From positions 62,001 to 126,000 of the forward strand of contig CAZEDM010000008.1 in the NCBI GenBank assembly GCA_964511075.1: a stretch of DNA of 64,000 bases, read 5' to 3'. Source of the DNA: CAZEDM01 sp964511075. GTDB lineage: Bacteria > Zixibacteria > MSB-5A5 > RBG-16-43-9. Below the pieces are notes generated by a model. That model made no database searches. It was not told the origin of the DNA and saw only the letters and a list, made by a program, of their open reading frames with translations. Shown one piece after another: positions 55,567-64,000 of the stretch. A program made the translations under genes and the position numbers. Positions within the stretch are counted from its first letter, which is position 1. Every line of letters starts with the position of its first letter.

Positions 55567-56675
55567 TTCAGGATCGACGAATAAAGTTCCTCATAATTTT
55601 TTATCATTCTTTCTAAGGAAAATTTCTCCTTTACTCTGCTCTTGCCCTTCTCACCCATTTTCTTTCGCAGGTTTTCATCTTTGAGCAATAAGATCATTTT
55701 CTCGGCCAGCTTCTCCGGCTCAGCTGAAGGCACAAGAAACCCGGATTTACCCTCAAGGATTAGCTCCGGGTTTCCACCAACCTGTGTAGCAATCACAGGT
55801 TTTCCAGAAGCCATAGCCTCCAGAAGGGAGATGGAACAGCCCTCCAGGCGGGAGGATAAGACGAAAATATCCAGAAGATCTAAAAACGAAGGCACATCCT
55901 CCCTGTGTCCTAAGAACAAGACCCTCTCCTCCAGACCTAATTCGGAACGGAGCTTAAGCAGGCCGGGTTTCAACTCTCCCTCTCCAATTATCAGCAGTTT
56001 TGCCCGAGGAAAAAGAGAAGAGATTTTATTAAAAGCAAGTATCAAAGTATGGTGGTCCTTAACCTCTCTCAGATTACCAACATTTCCCAGAATCAGTTCA
56101 TCTTCGGACAACTTTAGCTCTTTTCTTATCTCCTCGTGGTTTACTACGTTTTCAAACTTGCGCGTATCGATCCCGTTATAGATCAGCTCGACTTTCTGAG
56201 GGGACAATTTGACTGCCTCCTGAAGCAGATTCCTGATGTCCTGAGAAACCGCTATGATCTTTTTGATATGGCTGAGGAAAACTTTGTAGGAGAATCTCCG
56301 GCTCCATTTCTCGAAGATATAATATCGATTGTGCACAGTGGTGATAAGGGGAACCTTCAGAATCCTGGAGGCCCAGTAGGCATAAAAATCGGTTCCCCAG
56401 GTATGAGAGTGGATCAAATCAATGTGATTCTCCCTGACAAGACGGGTGATGTTTTTGAGGAATTTGTAGTCATAGACTTGGGTGCTTTCCTTAAGCCAGA
56501 GGAATTTGATGCTCCTTTTTTTCAACTCGGAGACAAGTTCTCCTTCCCTGAACACGCCCACATAGGAGGTGAATCTGTCAGGGCTTACGAAGTCTGCCAG
56601 GTTCAAAATCACCTGTTCTGCCCCTCCAAGGGAGCTGGTGTTATTCAGATGGAGGATTTTTTTCTTTTGGCTCAT
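55563..56675 (-). CDS. Glycosyltransferase family 4
   Basis: 370 residues, GT-B fold. The N-terminal glycine motif is NTSSLGGAEQVILNLADF, and the C-terminal nucleotide-sugar site is ILSSRLEGCSISLLEAMASGKPVIATQVGGNPELI (discontinuous; EX7E pattern with E at SRLEG and LLEAM). RISEKFSLERM-type end is as in other GT4 enzymes. Its start lies inside the preceding glycosyltransferase gene (35-base overlap), which argues for coupled synthesis. Sugar and acceptor unknown. Confidence 0.92.
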   Translation of the reverse strand: MSQKKKILHLNNTSSLGGAEQVILNLADFVSPDRFTSYVGVFREGELVSELKKRSIKFLWLKESTQVYDYKFLKNITRLVRENHIDLIHSHTWGTDFYAYWASRILKVPLITTVHNRYYIFEKWSRRFSYKVFLSHIKKIIAVSQDIRNLLQEAVKLSPQKVELIYNGIDTRKFENVVNHEEIRKELKLSEDELILGNVGNLREVKDHHTLILAFNKISSLFPRAKLLIIGEGELKPGLLKLRSELGLEERVLFLGHREDVPSFLDLLDIFVLSSRLEGCSISLLEAMASGKPVIATQVGGNPELILEGKSGFLVPSAEPEKLAEKMILLLKDENLRKKMGEKGKSRVKEKFSLERMIKNYEELYSSILK

Positions 56676-57798
56676 GCTGTGCTAAGACCTCTTGATAAAG
56701 TTCCACCATGCTCTTTACTCTTCTCTCCAGGGAGTAATTATCCAGGACAAATTTTCTTGCGTTCTCCGCGTAAACTCTCATTTTATTTTCGTCCTTTAAA
56801 AGTTTTAGGATTGAGTCAGCCAGAGAGGTGGCATCCTCAGAAGGAACCAGTATGCCGGTTTTTTGATCTGTTATCACCTCTGGTGTTCCTCCCACCCTGG
56901 TCCCGATAACCGGTTTGCCGAAAAGCATCCCCTCCAAGGCTACATTGGGCATACCTTCTGAGAGAGAGGGGAGGATAACGATATCGAGGGATCGGTAGAT
57001 CGAGGTCATATCCCTCTGGTAGCCGGTGAAGATGATTTTGGAATTAAGCTTCTTGGATCGGCAATAATCCTTCAACATTTTTTCATCCGGACCCTCACCT
57101 ACTATAAGTGCTTTTACCCTGGGGATTTTTTCTATCACCTCTGAAAACGCCTGCAGAAAATAAATCTGACCTTTCTCCGGGCTCAATCTGCCTATTACAC
57201 CCAAGAGCTTATCCTCCTCCGCTATATCAAATTCTTTTCTCACCTCCAGAGGGGGAATCTGTTTCTGTATCCCCTGCTCGAAAACCGCATTGTAGATAAC
57301 CCTGACTTTGCCCCGGGGTGTTCCCAAAGAATACAGCCTGGAAGCTAACTCACCTGATACCGCCACCACTTTGTCCGGGAACCTGAGCAAAAATTTGTCC
57401 AGTTTATTATAAGCCCTGATCTTCCAATCCTCATCAGTCCAGCCATGCACAAAGGAGATCCAGGGAGTAACTATAAATCTTTTCAAAAGGAAGGCGATGA
57501 AGTTGGCTTTGTGTCCGTGAGTTTGAATAAGCTCGACTTTATTTTCTTTTAGAATGGAACGGAACTGAAAAATGGGTGTGGGGTCATATCTGAAATGATG
57601 TTTCAAGCTCAGGACCTTTATCTTTCTTCTCCTGGCCTCCTCCAAGAAAGGGGAACTTTTCTCTTTCCCCACAGTAAACCCGACCAGAAATGGCTCACAC
57701 CCGTAATCCGGTGCAGCCTGGCAGAAATCCAGAAGCCCTTTTCCCGGTCCGCCGATTCTGTAAGTAGCGATTAAGATTGCAACCCTGATATGGTTCAT
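56641..57798 (-). CDS. Glycosyltransferase family 4
   Basis: 385 residues, GT-B fold. RIGGPGKGLLDFCQAAPD forms the N-terminal donor/acceptor loop, and VIGRLSPEKGQIYFLQAF the hinge. The EX7E segment is LPSLSEGMPNVALEGMLFGKPVIGTRVGGTPEVI (discontinuous). It is a distinct sequence from the following GT4 gene, so not a recent duplicate. It starts 8 bases after the stop of the next upstream gene in the operon. Likely cytoplasmic and membrane-associated, adding one sugar of the repeat unit. Confidence 0.92.
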   Translation of the reverse strand: MNHIRVAILIATYRIGGPGKGLLDFCQAAPDYGCEPFLVGFTVGKEKSSPFLEEARRRKIKVLSLKHHFRYDPTPIFQFRSILKENKVELIQTHGHKANFIAFLLKRFIVTPWISFVHGWTDEDWKIRAYNKLDKFLLRFPDKVVAVSGELASRLYSLGTPRGKVRVIYNAVFEQGIQKQIPPLEVRKEFDIAEEDKLLGVIGRLSPEKGQIYFLQAFSEVIEKIPRVKALIVGEGPDEKMLKDYCRSKKLNSKIIFTGYQRDMTSIYRSLDIVILPSLSEGMPNVALEGMLFGKPVIGTRVGGTPEVITDQKTGILVPSEDATSLADSILKLLKDENKMRVYAENARKFVLDNYSLERRVKSMVELYQEVLAQHEPKEKNPPSE

Positions 57799-57806
57799 AT
57801 CCCCAA

Positions 57807-58949
57807 TTAAATCAGTAGTTTTTTTAGATTTTTATTCACCAGATTCTCCCAGGAGTTCTCCCTGGCTAAATCTATCCTTTTCAGAGAAAGGGAATTATCC
57901 TTCTCCTGCAAAGACTTCTCAATCTGTTCTATAAATTCTTCGTGAGTACGGCCTATCCTGATCACTTCTTTATAAGGCATAACCGTAGGAAGGGAGGTGC
58001 TGACTACGGGCTTGCCTGAAGCCAGATACTCGAAGAGCTTAAGGGGTCGAGCATTGATCGTCACCTCCAGGAGTTTATAGGGGATGATACATACATCAAA
58101 ACCTTTGAGGTATAAAGGCAGGCTCTCATAATCCTTAGGACCAAGGAGGTGAACATTATCTATCCCCCGAATGGAGCTTATGTCGGTGTTTGCCGGCCCG
58201 ATCAGAACCATAGACCAATCCTTCCTTTGAGAGATTTTCTGCAAAAGCTCGAAATCAATCCAGTCGCGAATCAAACCATAATATCCGATTACAGGTTTTT
58301 TGATCTTTCTTAGATCCGCGGGTAATTCGACTACATCCTGATTACATCTGGAAAAAAGTTTGGAATCAACACCATGCGGGATCAGGAAGGTATGCGGGTT
58401 AAATTCCTTTTTGGTATTATAGAGTTTGTCAGAAACCACCAGGACCAAATCTACTTTTTTCAAAAGCTTTTCCTCCAACTCCTTTACCAGCTCACTTGAA
58501 TATCCGGAGAATTCTGAATATTCATCAGCTACATAATATATGCTCTTCTCTTCAGATAACCTGCCTACTATGCCCTCGGCTGTGGGGCAGGAAGCCCAGA
58601 GGATTATCCTTTTGGCTTTTTTCCGAGAGAGAAAAGACCTCAGGCGGTAAGTCAAGATAATCTGATTGATTTTTCTCGTCAGGCTATTTTTAAAATAGGG
58701 TAAGGTTAAAGGGGAATAGACATAGATATGAGGTTCTTTTTCTTTTATTCCCGAAAAGAATTTACCCACTTTGGCCAGGACCCTTTTGAGATCTGATCTG
58801 TTGACCGAAGGGGTCCTTAAACCCAGCGAATCAACCCAGAGAATAGAATATTCCCTGGATAATACCCTCATAATATGCTGGGAGGAGGAGGGCAGCCTTC
58901 CCCAGTCCTCGGCTAAGCAGACTATGAAATTTCGTTCAGGATTTTCCAT
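57807..58949 (-). CDS. Glycosyltransferase, GT-B fold
   Basis: 380 residues. The opening IVCLAEDWGRLPSSSQHIM is the pattern of glycosyltransferases that handle exopolysaccharide chains. VIGYYGLIRDWIDFELL starts the C-terminal domain and LKLFEYLASGKPVVSTSLP is the nucleotide-sugar region. VLIGPANTDISSI and NVHLLGPKDYESLPLYL are further GT-B hallmarks. It overlaps the acyltransferase gene ahead of it by 14 bases. The sugar is unknown; activity as a GT1/GT4 type enzyme is well supported. Confidence 0.88.
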   Translation of the reverse strand: MENPERNFIVCLAEDWGRLPSSSQHIMRVLSREYSILWVDSLGLRTPSVNRSDLKRVLAKVGKFFSGIKEKEPHIYVYSPLTLPYFKNSLTRKINQIILTYRLRSFLSRKKAKRIILWASCPTAEGIVGRLSEEKSIYYVADEYSEFSGYSSELVKELEEKLLKKVDLVLVVSDKLYNTKKEFNPHTFLIPHGVDSKLFSRCNQDVVELPADLRKIKKPVIGYYGLIRDWIDFELLQKISQRKDWSMVLIGPANTDISSIRGIDNVHLLGPKDYESLPLYLKGFDVCIIPYKLLEVTINARPLKLFEYLASGKPVVSTSLPTVMPYKEVIRIGRTHEEFIEQIEKSLQEKDNSLSLKRIDLARENSWENLVNKNLKKLLI

Positions 58950-59427
58950 CTGGCTCCAGATCTACTTTATCCTTTATCTTCTTTGCGGGGACTCCAGCCA
59001 CCACCGTATATGGCTCAACATCTTTTGTCACCACCGCTCCACTACCCACCTGAGCATATTCTCCGATTATAACCCCTGGCATGATGATCGCACCCACACC
59101 TATCAGGGCTTTTCTCTTAATGGTCACCGGCGCTACTATGTGAGGATGTCTGGAGGTATCATGCATCAACACAACCACTCTCCAGCTTAGCACTGCCCCC
59201 TCCTCTATGGTCAAAAGCTCAGGATAGTTATCATCTATCAAAACCTCTCGAGCGATGAAAACACCCTTGCCGATCTTGACTCCAAGCCCACCATAGAGCC
59301 TATTTCTCAGTTTATAACTAAAGATAAAATTCCGAATGATAAGATTTAAGATCTTTCTCCACAACTCCTTCATCCTGCCAAGCTCTATTTTTTTCTTATA
59401 CTTCTCATAAGACATCGGCTCGTGCAT
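58936..59427 (-). CDS. Hexapeptide-repeat acyltransferase (WcaF/Maa-like)
   Basis: 163 residues. An N-terminal helical part precedes left-handed beta-helix repeats: LGVKIGKGVFIAREVLIDDN, KRKALIGVGAIIMPGVIIGEYAQVGSGAVVTKDVEPYTVVAGVPAKKI (discontinuous). The active His is probably in VVLMHDTSRHPH. These enzymes acetylate or otherwise acylate sugars. It follows the aminotransferase gene, so N-acylation of an amino sugar is a fair guess. The start at 59427 has AAGGAGGAAG 11 bases upstream; a second Met at residue 5 is possible. Confidence 0.88.
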   Translation of the reverse strand: MHEPMSYEKYKKKIELGRMKELWRKILNLIIRNFIFSYKLRNRLYGGLGVKIGKGVFIAREVLIDDNYPELLTIEEGAVLSWRVVVLMHDTSRHPHIVAPVTIKRKALIGVGAIIMPGVIIGEYAQVGSGAVVTKDVEPYTVVAGVPAKKIKDKVDLEPDGKS

Positions 59428-59431
59428 AGAT

Positions 59432-60625
59432 TTAACTTCCTCCTTTTGTTATGACCTCAATCGTCTTGTCCAGATCAGTTTGATTCAAAAACTGGTGGGT
59501 GGGTAAGGTTAAAATATCTTTCTCAATGAGATTACTGTTAGAAAGATCAAAGTGGTTTGGGGCTAAATAGTTTTCTATCCCTAGTATTTTGTCTAAAGAA
59601 GTTGGGTACATCTTGGAAGCCCCTAAGTTTTTTCTTTTCAGGGAACAATAAATCCTTTCCCTCTCTGAGCTTTCTTTAAATAATATCGGCAGCCGCAGAT
59701 AGACTGAATAAGCCTCTGTAGGTGAACTTAAAAGCGAAATCTTGTCCAAATCCTTTAAAGCTGCAATCAAATATCGGGCATTACTTATCCTGCTCAGGTT
59801 GATTTTTTCTAATCTCTGTAAAAGATGTATCCCCAGCTGTGCCTGATATTCAGAGATAGAAGACAAGTCAAACTCCGGGGAGAATCTTGATTCTCCTATC
59901 TCTAAGGCAGGAAGCTTCTCGGGAATCCAGTAAAGGTGAGGATTCAGAAAAACCTTGTAGAAGAGCGACTTAAAAAAGAATACAAATCCATTATTTGGTC
60001 TTAAATCAGCTAATTCCTGCTTAATCAGAGAAGATATTTCCTCGTCCTGGCTCAGGATAATCCCACCTTCAACCGTCGTGATATTTTTCCCTCGACCCAG
60101 ACTGTAAAAACTCAAATCCCCAAAAGTGCCCAGATATCTCTTTCCAAATTTTGCGCCCATTCCCTGAGCAACATCCTCGATCACATAGACACCCTGTTCT
60201 CTGCAGAGGTCTACTATCCCCGATATATCATGAGAGAATCCGAAATGGTATACCGGCAAAACCGCCAGGGTATTTTTGTTAATCAAGGGAGGAAGTTTCT
60301 TTAAATCCAGATCCAGAGTTTCCAGGGAGATGTCACACAGGCTTATTTTCAGCCCCGCCCTGGCTATGGCGGAGGGGACGGAGAAACAGGTATAAGCAGG
60401 GATGATAACTTCATCTTTATCTCTGGTTTTTTTGAGAGCCTTGAGGATTAAGGTTAATGCCGCCCTTCCAGATGAAACCAGGAAGCAATCTCCTACCTGG
60501 AAATATTCACAAATTTTGTTCCTGAATTTCTCAGTGGATTGTTTCTCAAAGACAGAATAAAACAGGCTGGAGATAATCTCCTGAAGTTTGATCCGGGTTC
60601 CTGCTGGAGGGATGGATTTGAACAT
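59432..60625 (-). CDS. DegT/DnrJ/EryC1/StrS family PLP-dependent aminotransferase
   Basis: 397 residues. The PLP lysine is in SLGRGKNITTVEGG (about 180-193), and VIEDVAQGMGAKFG holds the Asp that pairs with the pyridine nitrogen. VSSGRAALTLILKAL anchors the phosphate. VIIPAYTCFSVPSAIARAG is the usual early motif. These enzymes make 3- or 4-amino-sugars from keto-sugar nucleotides. Some family members act on other substrates, so amino-sugar synthesis for the polysaccharide is likely, not proven. It is followed 4 bases later by the acyltransferase gene. Confidence 0.92.
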   Translation of the reverse strand: MFKSIPPAGTRIKLQEIISSLFYSVFEKQSTEKFRNKICEYFQVGDCFLVSSGRAALTLILKALKKTRDKDEVIIPAYTCFSVPSAIARAGLKISLCDISLETLDLDLKKLPPLINKNTLAVLPVYHFGFSHDISGIVDLCREQGVYVIEDVAQGMGAKFGKRYLGTFGDLSFYSLGRGKNITTVEGGIILSQDEEISSLIKQELADLRPNNGFVFFFKSLFYKVFLNPHLYWIPEKLPALEIGESRFSPEFDLSSISEYQAQLGIHLLQRLEKINLSRISNARYLIAALKDLDKISLLSSPTEAYSVYLRLPILFKESSERERIYCSLKRKNLGASKMYPTSLDKILGIENYLAPNHFDLSNSNLIEKDILTLPTHQFLNQTDLDKTIEVITKGGS

Positions 60626-60629
60626 AAAT

Positions 60630-61655
60630 TCAAGGTAAGTTTCTGACGATTTTGGGTCCCAGAAAATTAGCCAGGGACAAAGGCAGTTTTCTCCATAGTT
60701 TTTTAGCCAGGCTGAAGCCGGGGCTTTCCGGATTGAGCTCAGGCAATTCTCGGGCTTTATTCAAGTAATACTGCCAGTAGAGCTGGAACGGCTCCTTGAC
60801 CCATTGTTTTTTAAAGTTAAAAGTTCCTGAATTGCAGGTCGATCTGCCGAAATCAAATCTTTTAACACCCTTTTCACAGCCTCGCTTGATTATCTCCCAG
60901 TATAAGATGTTATTAGGACAATATCTTAAAAATGAGCTTAAGGATGAAGCAGAAGGCACGGTCATCATATCTTTGAAATACAAAATCAGGGCACCTCCAA
61001 TCACCACATCTCTCAATTTCACCAAGGCTATCTCGCTTGAGCCGGGGAAGTAGCTCAGGATATTTTTGAAGAGCTCTTTGGTCCAGACCGGAGTGCCCAG
61101 GTCCCGCATATTTATAGAGAAAACAGAATAAAACGAGTCAAGGTTTTCCTCTCTGCCAAAAGTTACCCCCAGTTCTGATTTCCGGGCTTTTCTAACCTGG
61201 TTGCGGGCTTTGGAATCTATTTTACTCCAGACCTTCTCCGGGTCAGCCTCAAGCTCTAAAATAAAGGTGACCTTGGAAGTTCTGGTGAGCAGTTTTCTAT
61301 CCTCCGTGATCACGCTCCTTAGCTCTAAGAACTTGCAATTTTTCTGCCGGGTTATCTCAACAGCCTTATGGATAAGCTCCGTCTGGATTTCCGCTGAATC
61401 AGCACAAACCCCTCCATAATCCAGCCAGGGCAGGGAGATCAAAAACTTTCCGAATAAAAGACTTGAATAGTAAAAAAGAGGCAGGATGCCACAAGCTTTT
61501 TTATCCTCAACCGCCAACAGGTAAACAGGCTTATGCCTGAAGCTTCTCTCCAATATATACTTCCACTCGATCTGATGGGCAAAGGAGGAACGATTTTTCT
61601 CCACATAGTCTCTCCAGAGCTTTTCTAATTTTTCACTGTATTCTATTATCTCCAT
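60630..61655 (-). CDS. FemAB/GNAT-like protein of the exosortase-associated type
   Basis: 341 residues with two GNAT-like halves. The C-terminal half carries KRFDFGRSTCNSGTFNFKKQW, the mark of the FemAB-related group linked with exosortase (XrtA/PEP-CTERM) polysaccharide loci. An early WLDYGGVCAD segment and ARNQVRKARKSELG fit the same group. These proteins may transfer an aminoacyl or acyl group to the growing glycan, but the reaction is not proven. No exosortase or PEP-CTERM protein is in the window. Its first codons overlap the stop of the preceding glycosyltransferase gene by 23 bases. Confidence 0.85.
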   Translation of the reverse strand: MEIIEYSEKLEKLWRDYVEKNRSSFAHQIEWKYILERSFRHKPVYLLAVEDKKACGILPLFYYSSLLFGKFLISLPWLDYGGVCADSAEIQTELIHKAVEITRQKNCKFLELRSVITEDRKLLTRTSKVTFILELEADPEKVWSKIDSKARNQVRKARKSELGVTFGREENLDSFYSVFSINMRDLGTPVWTKELFKNILSYFPGSSEIALVKLRDVVIGGALILYFKDMMTVPSASSLSSFLRYCPNNILYWEIIKRGCEKGVKRFDFGRSTCNSGTFNFKKQWVKEPFQLYWQYYLNKARELPELNPESPGFSLAKKLWRKLPLSLANFLGPKIVRNLP

Positions 61656-62610
61656 AGACTATCTCTTCGGCTAACTTTAAGATTCCCTGAAAGAACCTCT
61701 CTGTGGTGAGATCCTGAACTTTTCTTTTGGCTTTCTCTCCCATTTTATTAGCTTCTTCTGGATTTTCCAACAGGTACAATATCGCCTTTCTCAAAGCCAC
61801 GGGCTCCCCCGGCTTGACTAAAATTCCCGTTATCCCATTTTCTATATAATCCTTGGCTCCTTCAGGGTCGGTTACTATCACCGGTTTTCCCCAGTACATG
61901 GCATTCAAAAAGGTTTGCTGGCCACCGGAATGCAAAAGTCCACCCCTCATAGGCAAAATAACCATTCCTGACCCAGCCAATAACTGAAAGAACTGAGGGT
62001 CGGTCGCGCTTATCACCTCAATATTTTCTGGAAGCTCTATTCCCTTCAAGAGAGAGATATTGTTGGTAGCGATTATGGTCTTCATCTTCAAGCCCTTCAC
62101 GGCATCTGCCAGGGTTTTATAATCCCTGTCCCAGTTTCCTCCACTGAAAATATAATCTCTCTTTTCCACCTGGCAATCATAAACCTCACAGGTTGTATGA
62201 AAGGGAAAGAATTTTAACTTCTCCCGGGGTATTCCAAATTCCCCGGAATAACCATCTATCTCTCTTTCGGCCCAGACCAAAAATAGCCTTACCGATTTAC
62301 TCATTAACTTCAGCTGAACGCGTTTAAAAAACCTTTTAAGTGGATTTTCAGCTCGGTACCAGAGGCAGTCTAACATAAGGACAGGAGTTTTTCTTAAGGG
62401 TAAAAAAGTTTGTAAAATAGAGAAAAAGACTCCTGGTTTTTCTCCAGATATAATAACGATATCGAAATCTTTTTTTTTGAGATAGAGCTGAAGGGCTAAG
62501 ATGAAAGAGGCAAGAGCCCCTTTTCTCTTTCTGAAGTAGGTTACTTTCTTCACCCAGGTAGGGCTGGCTTGAGTTTTTATATAGGTTAAGACCCTCACTC
62601 CTCCTGCCAT
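61633..62610 (-). CDS. Glycosyltransferase, GT-B fold
   Basis: 325 residues, shorter than usual GT4 enzymes. DIVIISGEKPGVFFSIL and VLMLDCLWYRAENPLKRF occupy the N-terminal half. The C-terminal half has YIFSGGNWDRDYKTLADAVKG, VILPMRGGLLHSGGQQTFLNAMYWGKPVIVTD (discontinuous) and a VKPGEPVALRKAILYLLENP tail, clear GT4-like features. The Gly-rich HSGGQQ replaces the more common EG pattern before the donor site. It overlaps the O-antigen ligase gene by 16 bases. Sugar unknown. Confidence 0.87.
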   Translation of the reverse strand: MAGGVRVLTYIKTQASPTWVKKVTYFRKRKGALASFILALQLYLKKKDFDIVIISGEKPGVFFSILQTFLPLRKTPVLMLDCLWYRAENPLKRFFKRVQLKLMSKSVRLFLVWAEREIDGYSGEFGIPREKLKFFPFHTTCEVYDCQVEKRDYIFSGGNWDRDYKTLADAVKGLKMKTIIATNNISLLKGIELPENIEVISATDPQFFQLLAGSGMVILPMRGGLLHSGGQQTFLNAMYWGKPVIVTDPEGAKDYIENGITGILVKPGEPVALRKAILYLLENPEEANKMGEKAKRKVQDLTTERFFQGILKLAEEIVYGDNRIQ

Positions 62611-63992
62611 GATGAGACCCTTTCTTTTTGATTCAAGATCTTAGTCAGGATTGCCACCCCCAGCAGGAAATAAAGATGAGGATAATAACCTACGGAGAGA
62701 AAGAAGCTTCCCACCGCATAGGCTAAAAGAGCCCCGGTTAGTCCCTGAGAGATGGTCTTGAGGTAGTTTCCCTCCTGGATGGATTTCGTTAAGCGGTTGG
62801 CTTGCCTGAAGATATAGAGCATCAGCCCCAGATAGGCTAATATCCCGAAAAATCCTAACTCTGCACCAGTCTGGACGTAAGCATTATGAGCAGAAAACCA
62901 GGCACCCTCTTTCCCTCCATATTTCACTCCAAAGGCAGTCTCATAAGCCCCTATCCCCACGCCCAATAATGGCCGGTCAACAAACATCCTTATCCCTGCC
63001 TTCCAGGCATCGATCCTTCCCATGGCTGATTCGTCCTGCTCATAGGAGGTGATGGTCATCTGTCTCTGCCAGTATTCCTGAGGAGCAAATAAAAATATCA
63101 AAAGGAAAATAAGAAGGATCGAAAAAACACCCAAGAGCTTTCTCTTACTTTTAAGCACAAAATAGAAGAGAAGAAAAACCAGAGTGACAAAACCTCCGCG
63201 GGAGGAGGAGGAGATAATCCCCAGGGTAAGAACGGAAGAGAAAAGCAGATAGATTAATTTCAGAAATTTTCTCCTCTCGAATAAGAAAAGATAAAAGGAG
63301 AAAGGCAGGGCGACGTTTAAGGCTAAGGCGAAGTCGTTAGCGTCCCCCAGAAAACCTCCTGTCCCTCCGACCCGGGCTGAGACTGCGGTCTGTCCCAAGA
63401 GCATAAAATTCTTAACCGCACTCAAGGCTAAAAAGCAGTTGACCATAAGGAAAACCCAGAGGAAGATTTTCAATTTTTTCTGGCTATCGATCAGGTGGAT
63501 GAAAAGGATAACAAATACCAGGATCTTCAACATCTCCGCAAAGACATTGAAAGAGTAACTGGGCCAGAAACTGAAAGGAATGGAAAAAACCATTATCAGG
63601 TAAAAAAAGTATAAAAGCAAAAGGCCTTTTTCCTGCAGGTAGAGTACAGATTTAGTAATAGCCGCCCGGATTGCCCAAACTATTATCAGGGTGATGGTTA
63701 AAAGCCTGGTTAAATGTAAATTCCCCAAGGCTGGTATGGTTTCCTCAAAGCGCATATAGGTTAAGATTATGTAGGTCAAAATCCCCAAGTAGGGATTGAA
63801 GAAAAAAGTTAATCCCACTATCAGGGCTATTGCCAGGGCGAGCACTATCTCCGGCCTGGGCACTATCAGGAGAAGAGAGCCGAAGACCACCGAGACAACG
63901 ACCAGAAAAAAATACCAGAGCTTCTCAGAGGTGATAATCCAGGAGGTGCGGACTCCTCTTTTGGATAGATGGTTGATTTTGGGCTGTTCCAT
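62595..63992 (-). CDS. O-antigen ligase/polymerase-like membrane protein (Wzy/WaaL fold)
   Basis: 465 residues with about 12 membrane helices. The periplasmic loop has GRIDAWKAGIRMFVDRPLLGVGIGAYE and ends in SAHNAYVQTGAELGFFG, the H-x-Y/N motif of Wzy_C ligases (discontinuous). SSSRGGFVTLVF carries the conserved Arg region. It joins or polymerises lipid-linked glycans at the periplasmic face. It is the first gene of the visible operon; its ATG lies 8 bases from the window edge, so more genes may precede it and its promoter is not seen. Confidence 0.9.
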   Translation of the reverse strand: MEQPKINHLSKRGVRTSWIITSEKLWYFFLVVVSVVFGSLLLIVPRPEIVLALAIALIVGLTFFFNPYLGILTYIILTYMRFEETIPALGNLHLTRLLTITLIIVWAIRAAITKSVLYLQEKGLLLLYFFYLIMVFSIPFSFWPSYSFNVFAEMLKILVFVILFIHLIDSQKKLKIFLWVFLMVNCFLALSAVKNFMLLGQTAVSARVGGTGGFLGDANDFALALNVALPFSFYLFLFERRKFLKLIYLLFSSVLTLGIISSSSRGGFVTLVFLLFYFVLKSKRKLLGVFSILLIFLLIFLFAPQEYWQRQMTITSYEQDESAMGRIDAWKAGIRMFVDRPLLGVGIGAYETAFGVKYGGKEGAWFSAHNAYVQTGAELGFFGILAYLGLMLYIFRQANRLTKSIQEGNYLKTISQGLTGALLAYAVGSFFLSVGYYPHLYFLLGVAILTKILNQKERVSSWQEE

Positions 63993-64000
63993 ATTTATAA

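Noticed and set aside
56136..56909. 257-residue plus-strand frame opposite two glycosyltransferases
   Set aside because: Both sense genes have clear GT4 motifs; the antisense product is not protein-like.

Overview
The window looks like chromosomal DNA from an uncultured, respiring Gram-negative bacterium of the FCB superphylum. Candidate phylum Zixibacteria or a close relative is my best guess, from gene content only. The signs are: a multiheme cytochrome ending in a type IX-secretion/FlgD-like tail (NYPNPFNP motif), a subtilisin ending in a dockerin, outer-membrane beta-barrel and lipoprotein cytochromes, many TPR signalling proteins, Rex, and 75 CXXCH haem motifs in seven genes. No insertion sequence, integrase, phage gene, rRNA or CRISPR array was seen.

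Layout. (1) 1-4563, minus strand: a quinone-linked membrane module. It holds a 31-residue membrane peptide, two tandem membrane-anchored GcvH-like proteins that lack the lipoyl lysine, a 13-haem cytochrome, a HybA-like four-cluster Fe-S protein and a HybB/NrfD-like membrane subunit cut by the window edge. (2) 5100-11962, plus strand: an outer-surface electron-transfer locus. It holds a secreted cytochrome with a T9SS-type tail, a lipoprotein cytochrome, a beta-barrel and a 14-haem periplasmic cytochrome. (3) 11980-19920: a perfect-consensus promoter drives a Rieske protein, split cytochrome b and a 9-haem cytochrome; then come a 17-haem NapC-type cytochrome, ccmE (CXXXY type) and ccmF. (4) 20365-31080: tRNA-Lys, a site-2 protease, superoxide dismutase, a 5-haem cytochrome, ETF beta/alpha with a membrane ETF:menaquinone oxidoreductase-like protein, a methyltransferase, a DUF1858 protein, nadA and mutM. 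(5) 31132-36493: a double-receiver response regulator, phosphomannomutase, rex, an MFS transporter and an orphan ABC ATPase. (6) 36494-42972: a 26-codon peptide gene with its own promoter and terminator, a small exported protein, a TPR/sigma-54-type AAA+ regulator, a lipoprotein and a dockerin subtilase. (7) 43193-53273, minus strand: a giant Ser/Thr kinase-ATPase-TPR protein, a GAF/PAS histidine kinase and an RsbU/RsbW/RsbV-like partner-switching set. (8) 53588-63992, minus strand: a polysaccharide synthesis operon with five glycosyltransferases, acyltransferase, aminotransferase, FemAB-like protein, deacetylase and O-antigen ligase.

How it fits together. Regions 1-3 read as an electron path from NADH or acyl-CoA derived reductant (ETF and its quinone oxidoreductase) through menaquinone, a Rieske/cytochrome b complex or the HybAB-like complex, and periplasmic multihaem wires to the outer surface. 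CcmE/CcmF would help attach the haems. Rex-like operators (18-bp inverted repeats) occur at the rex promoter itself, at the Rieske/cytochrome b promoter and at the promoter of the secreted cytochrome, so the NADH/NAD+ ratio may set expression of this chain. Several small genes and structured intergenic elements fall outside ordinary annotation: the 26- and 31-residue peptides, a run of unrelated hairpins at 22572-22761, and TCTCA-N4-TGAGA repeats behind the sigma-54-type regulator.
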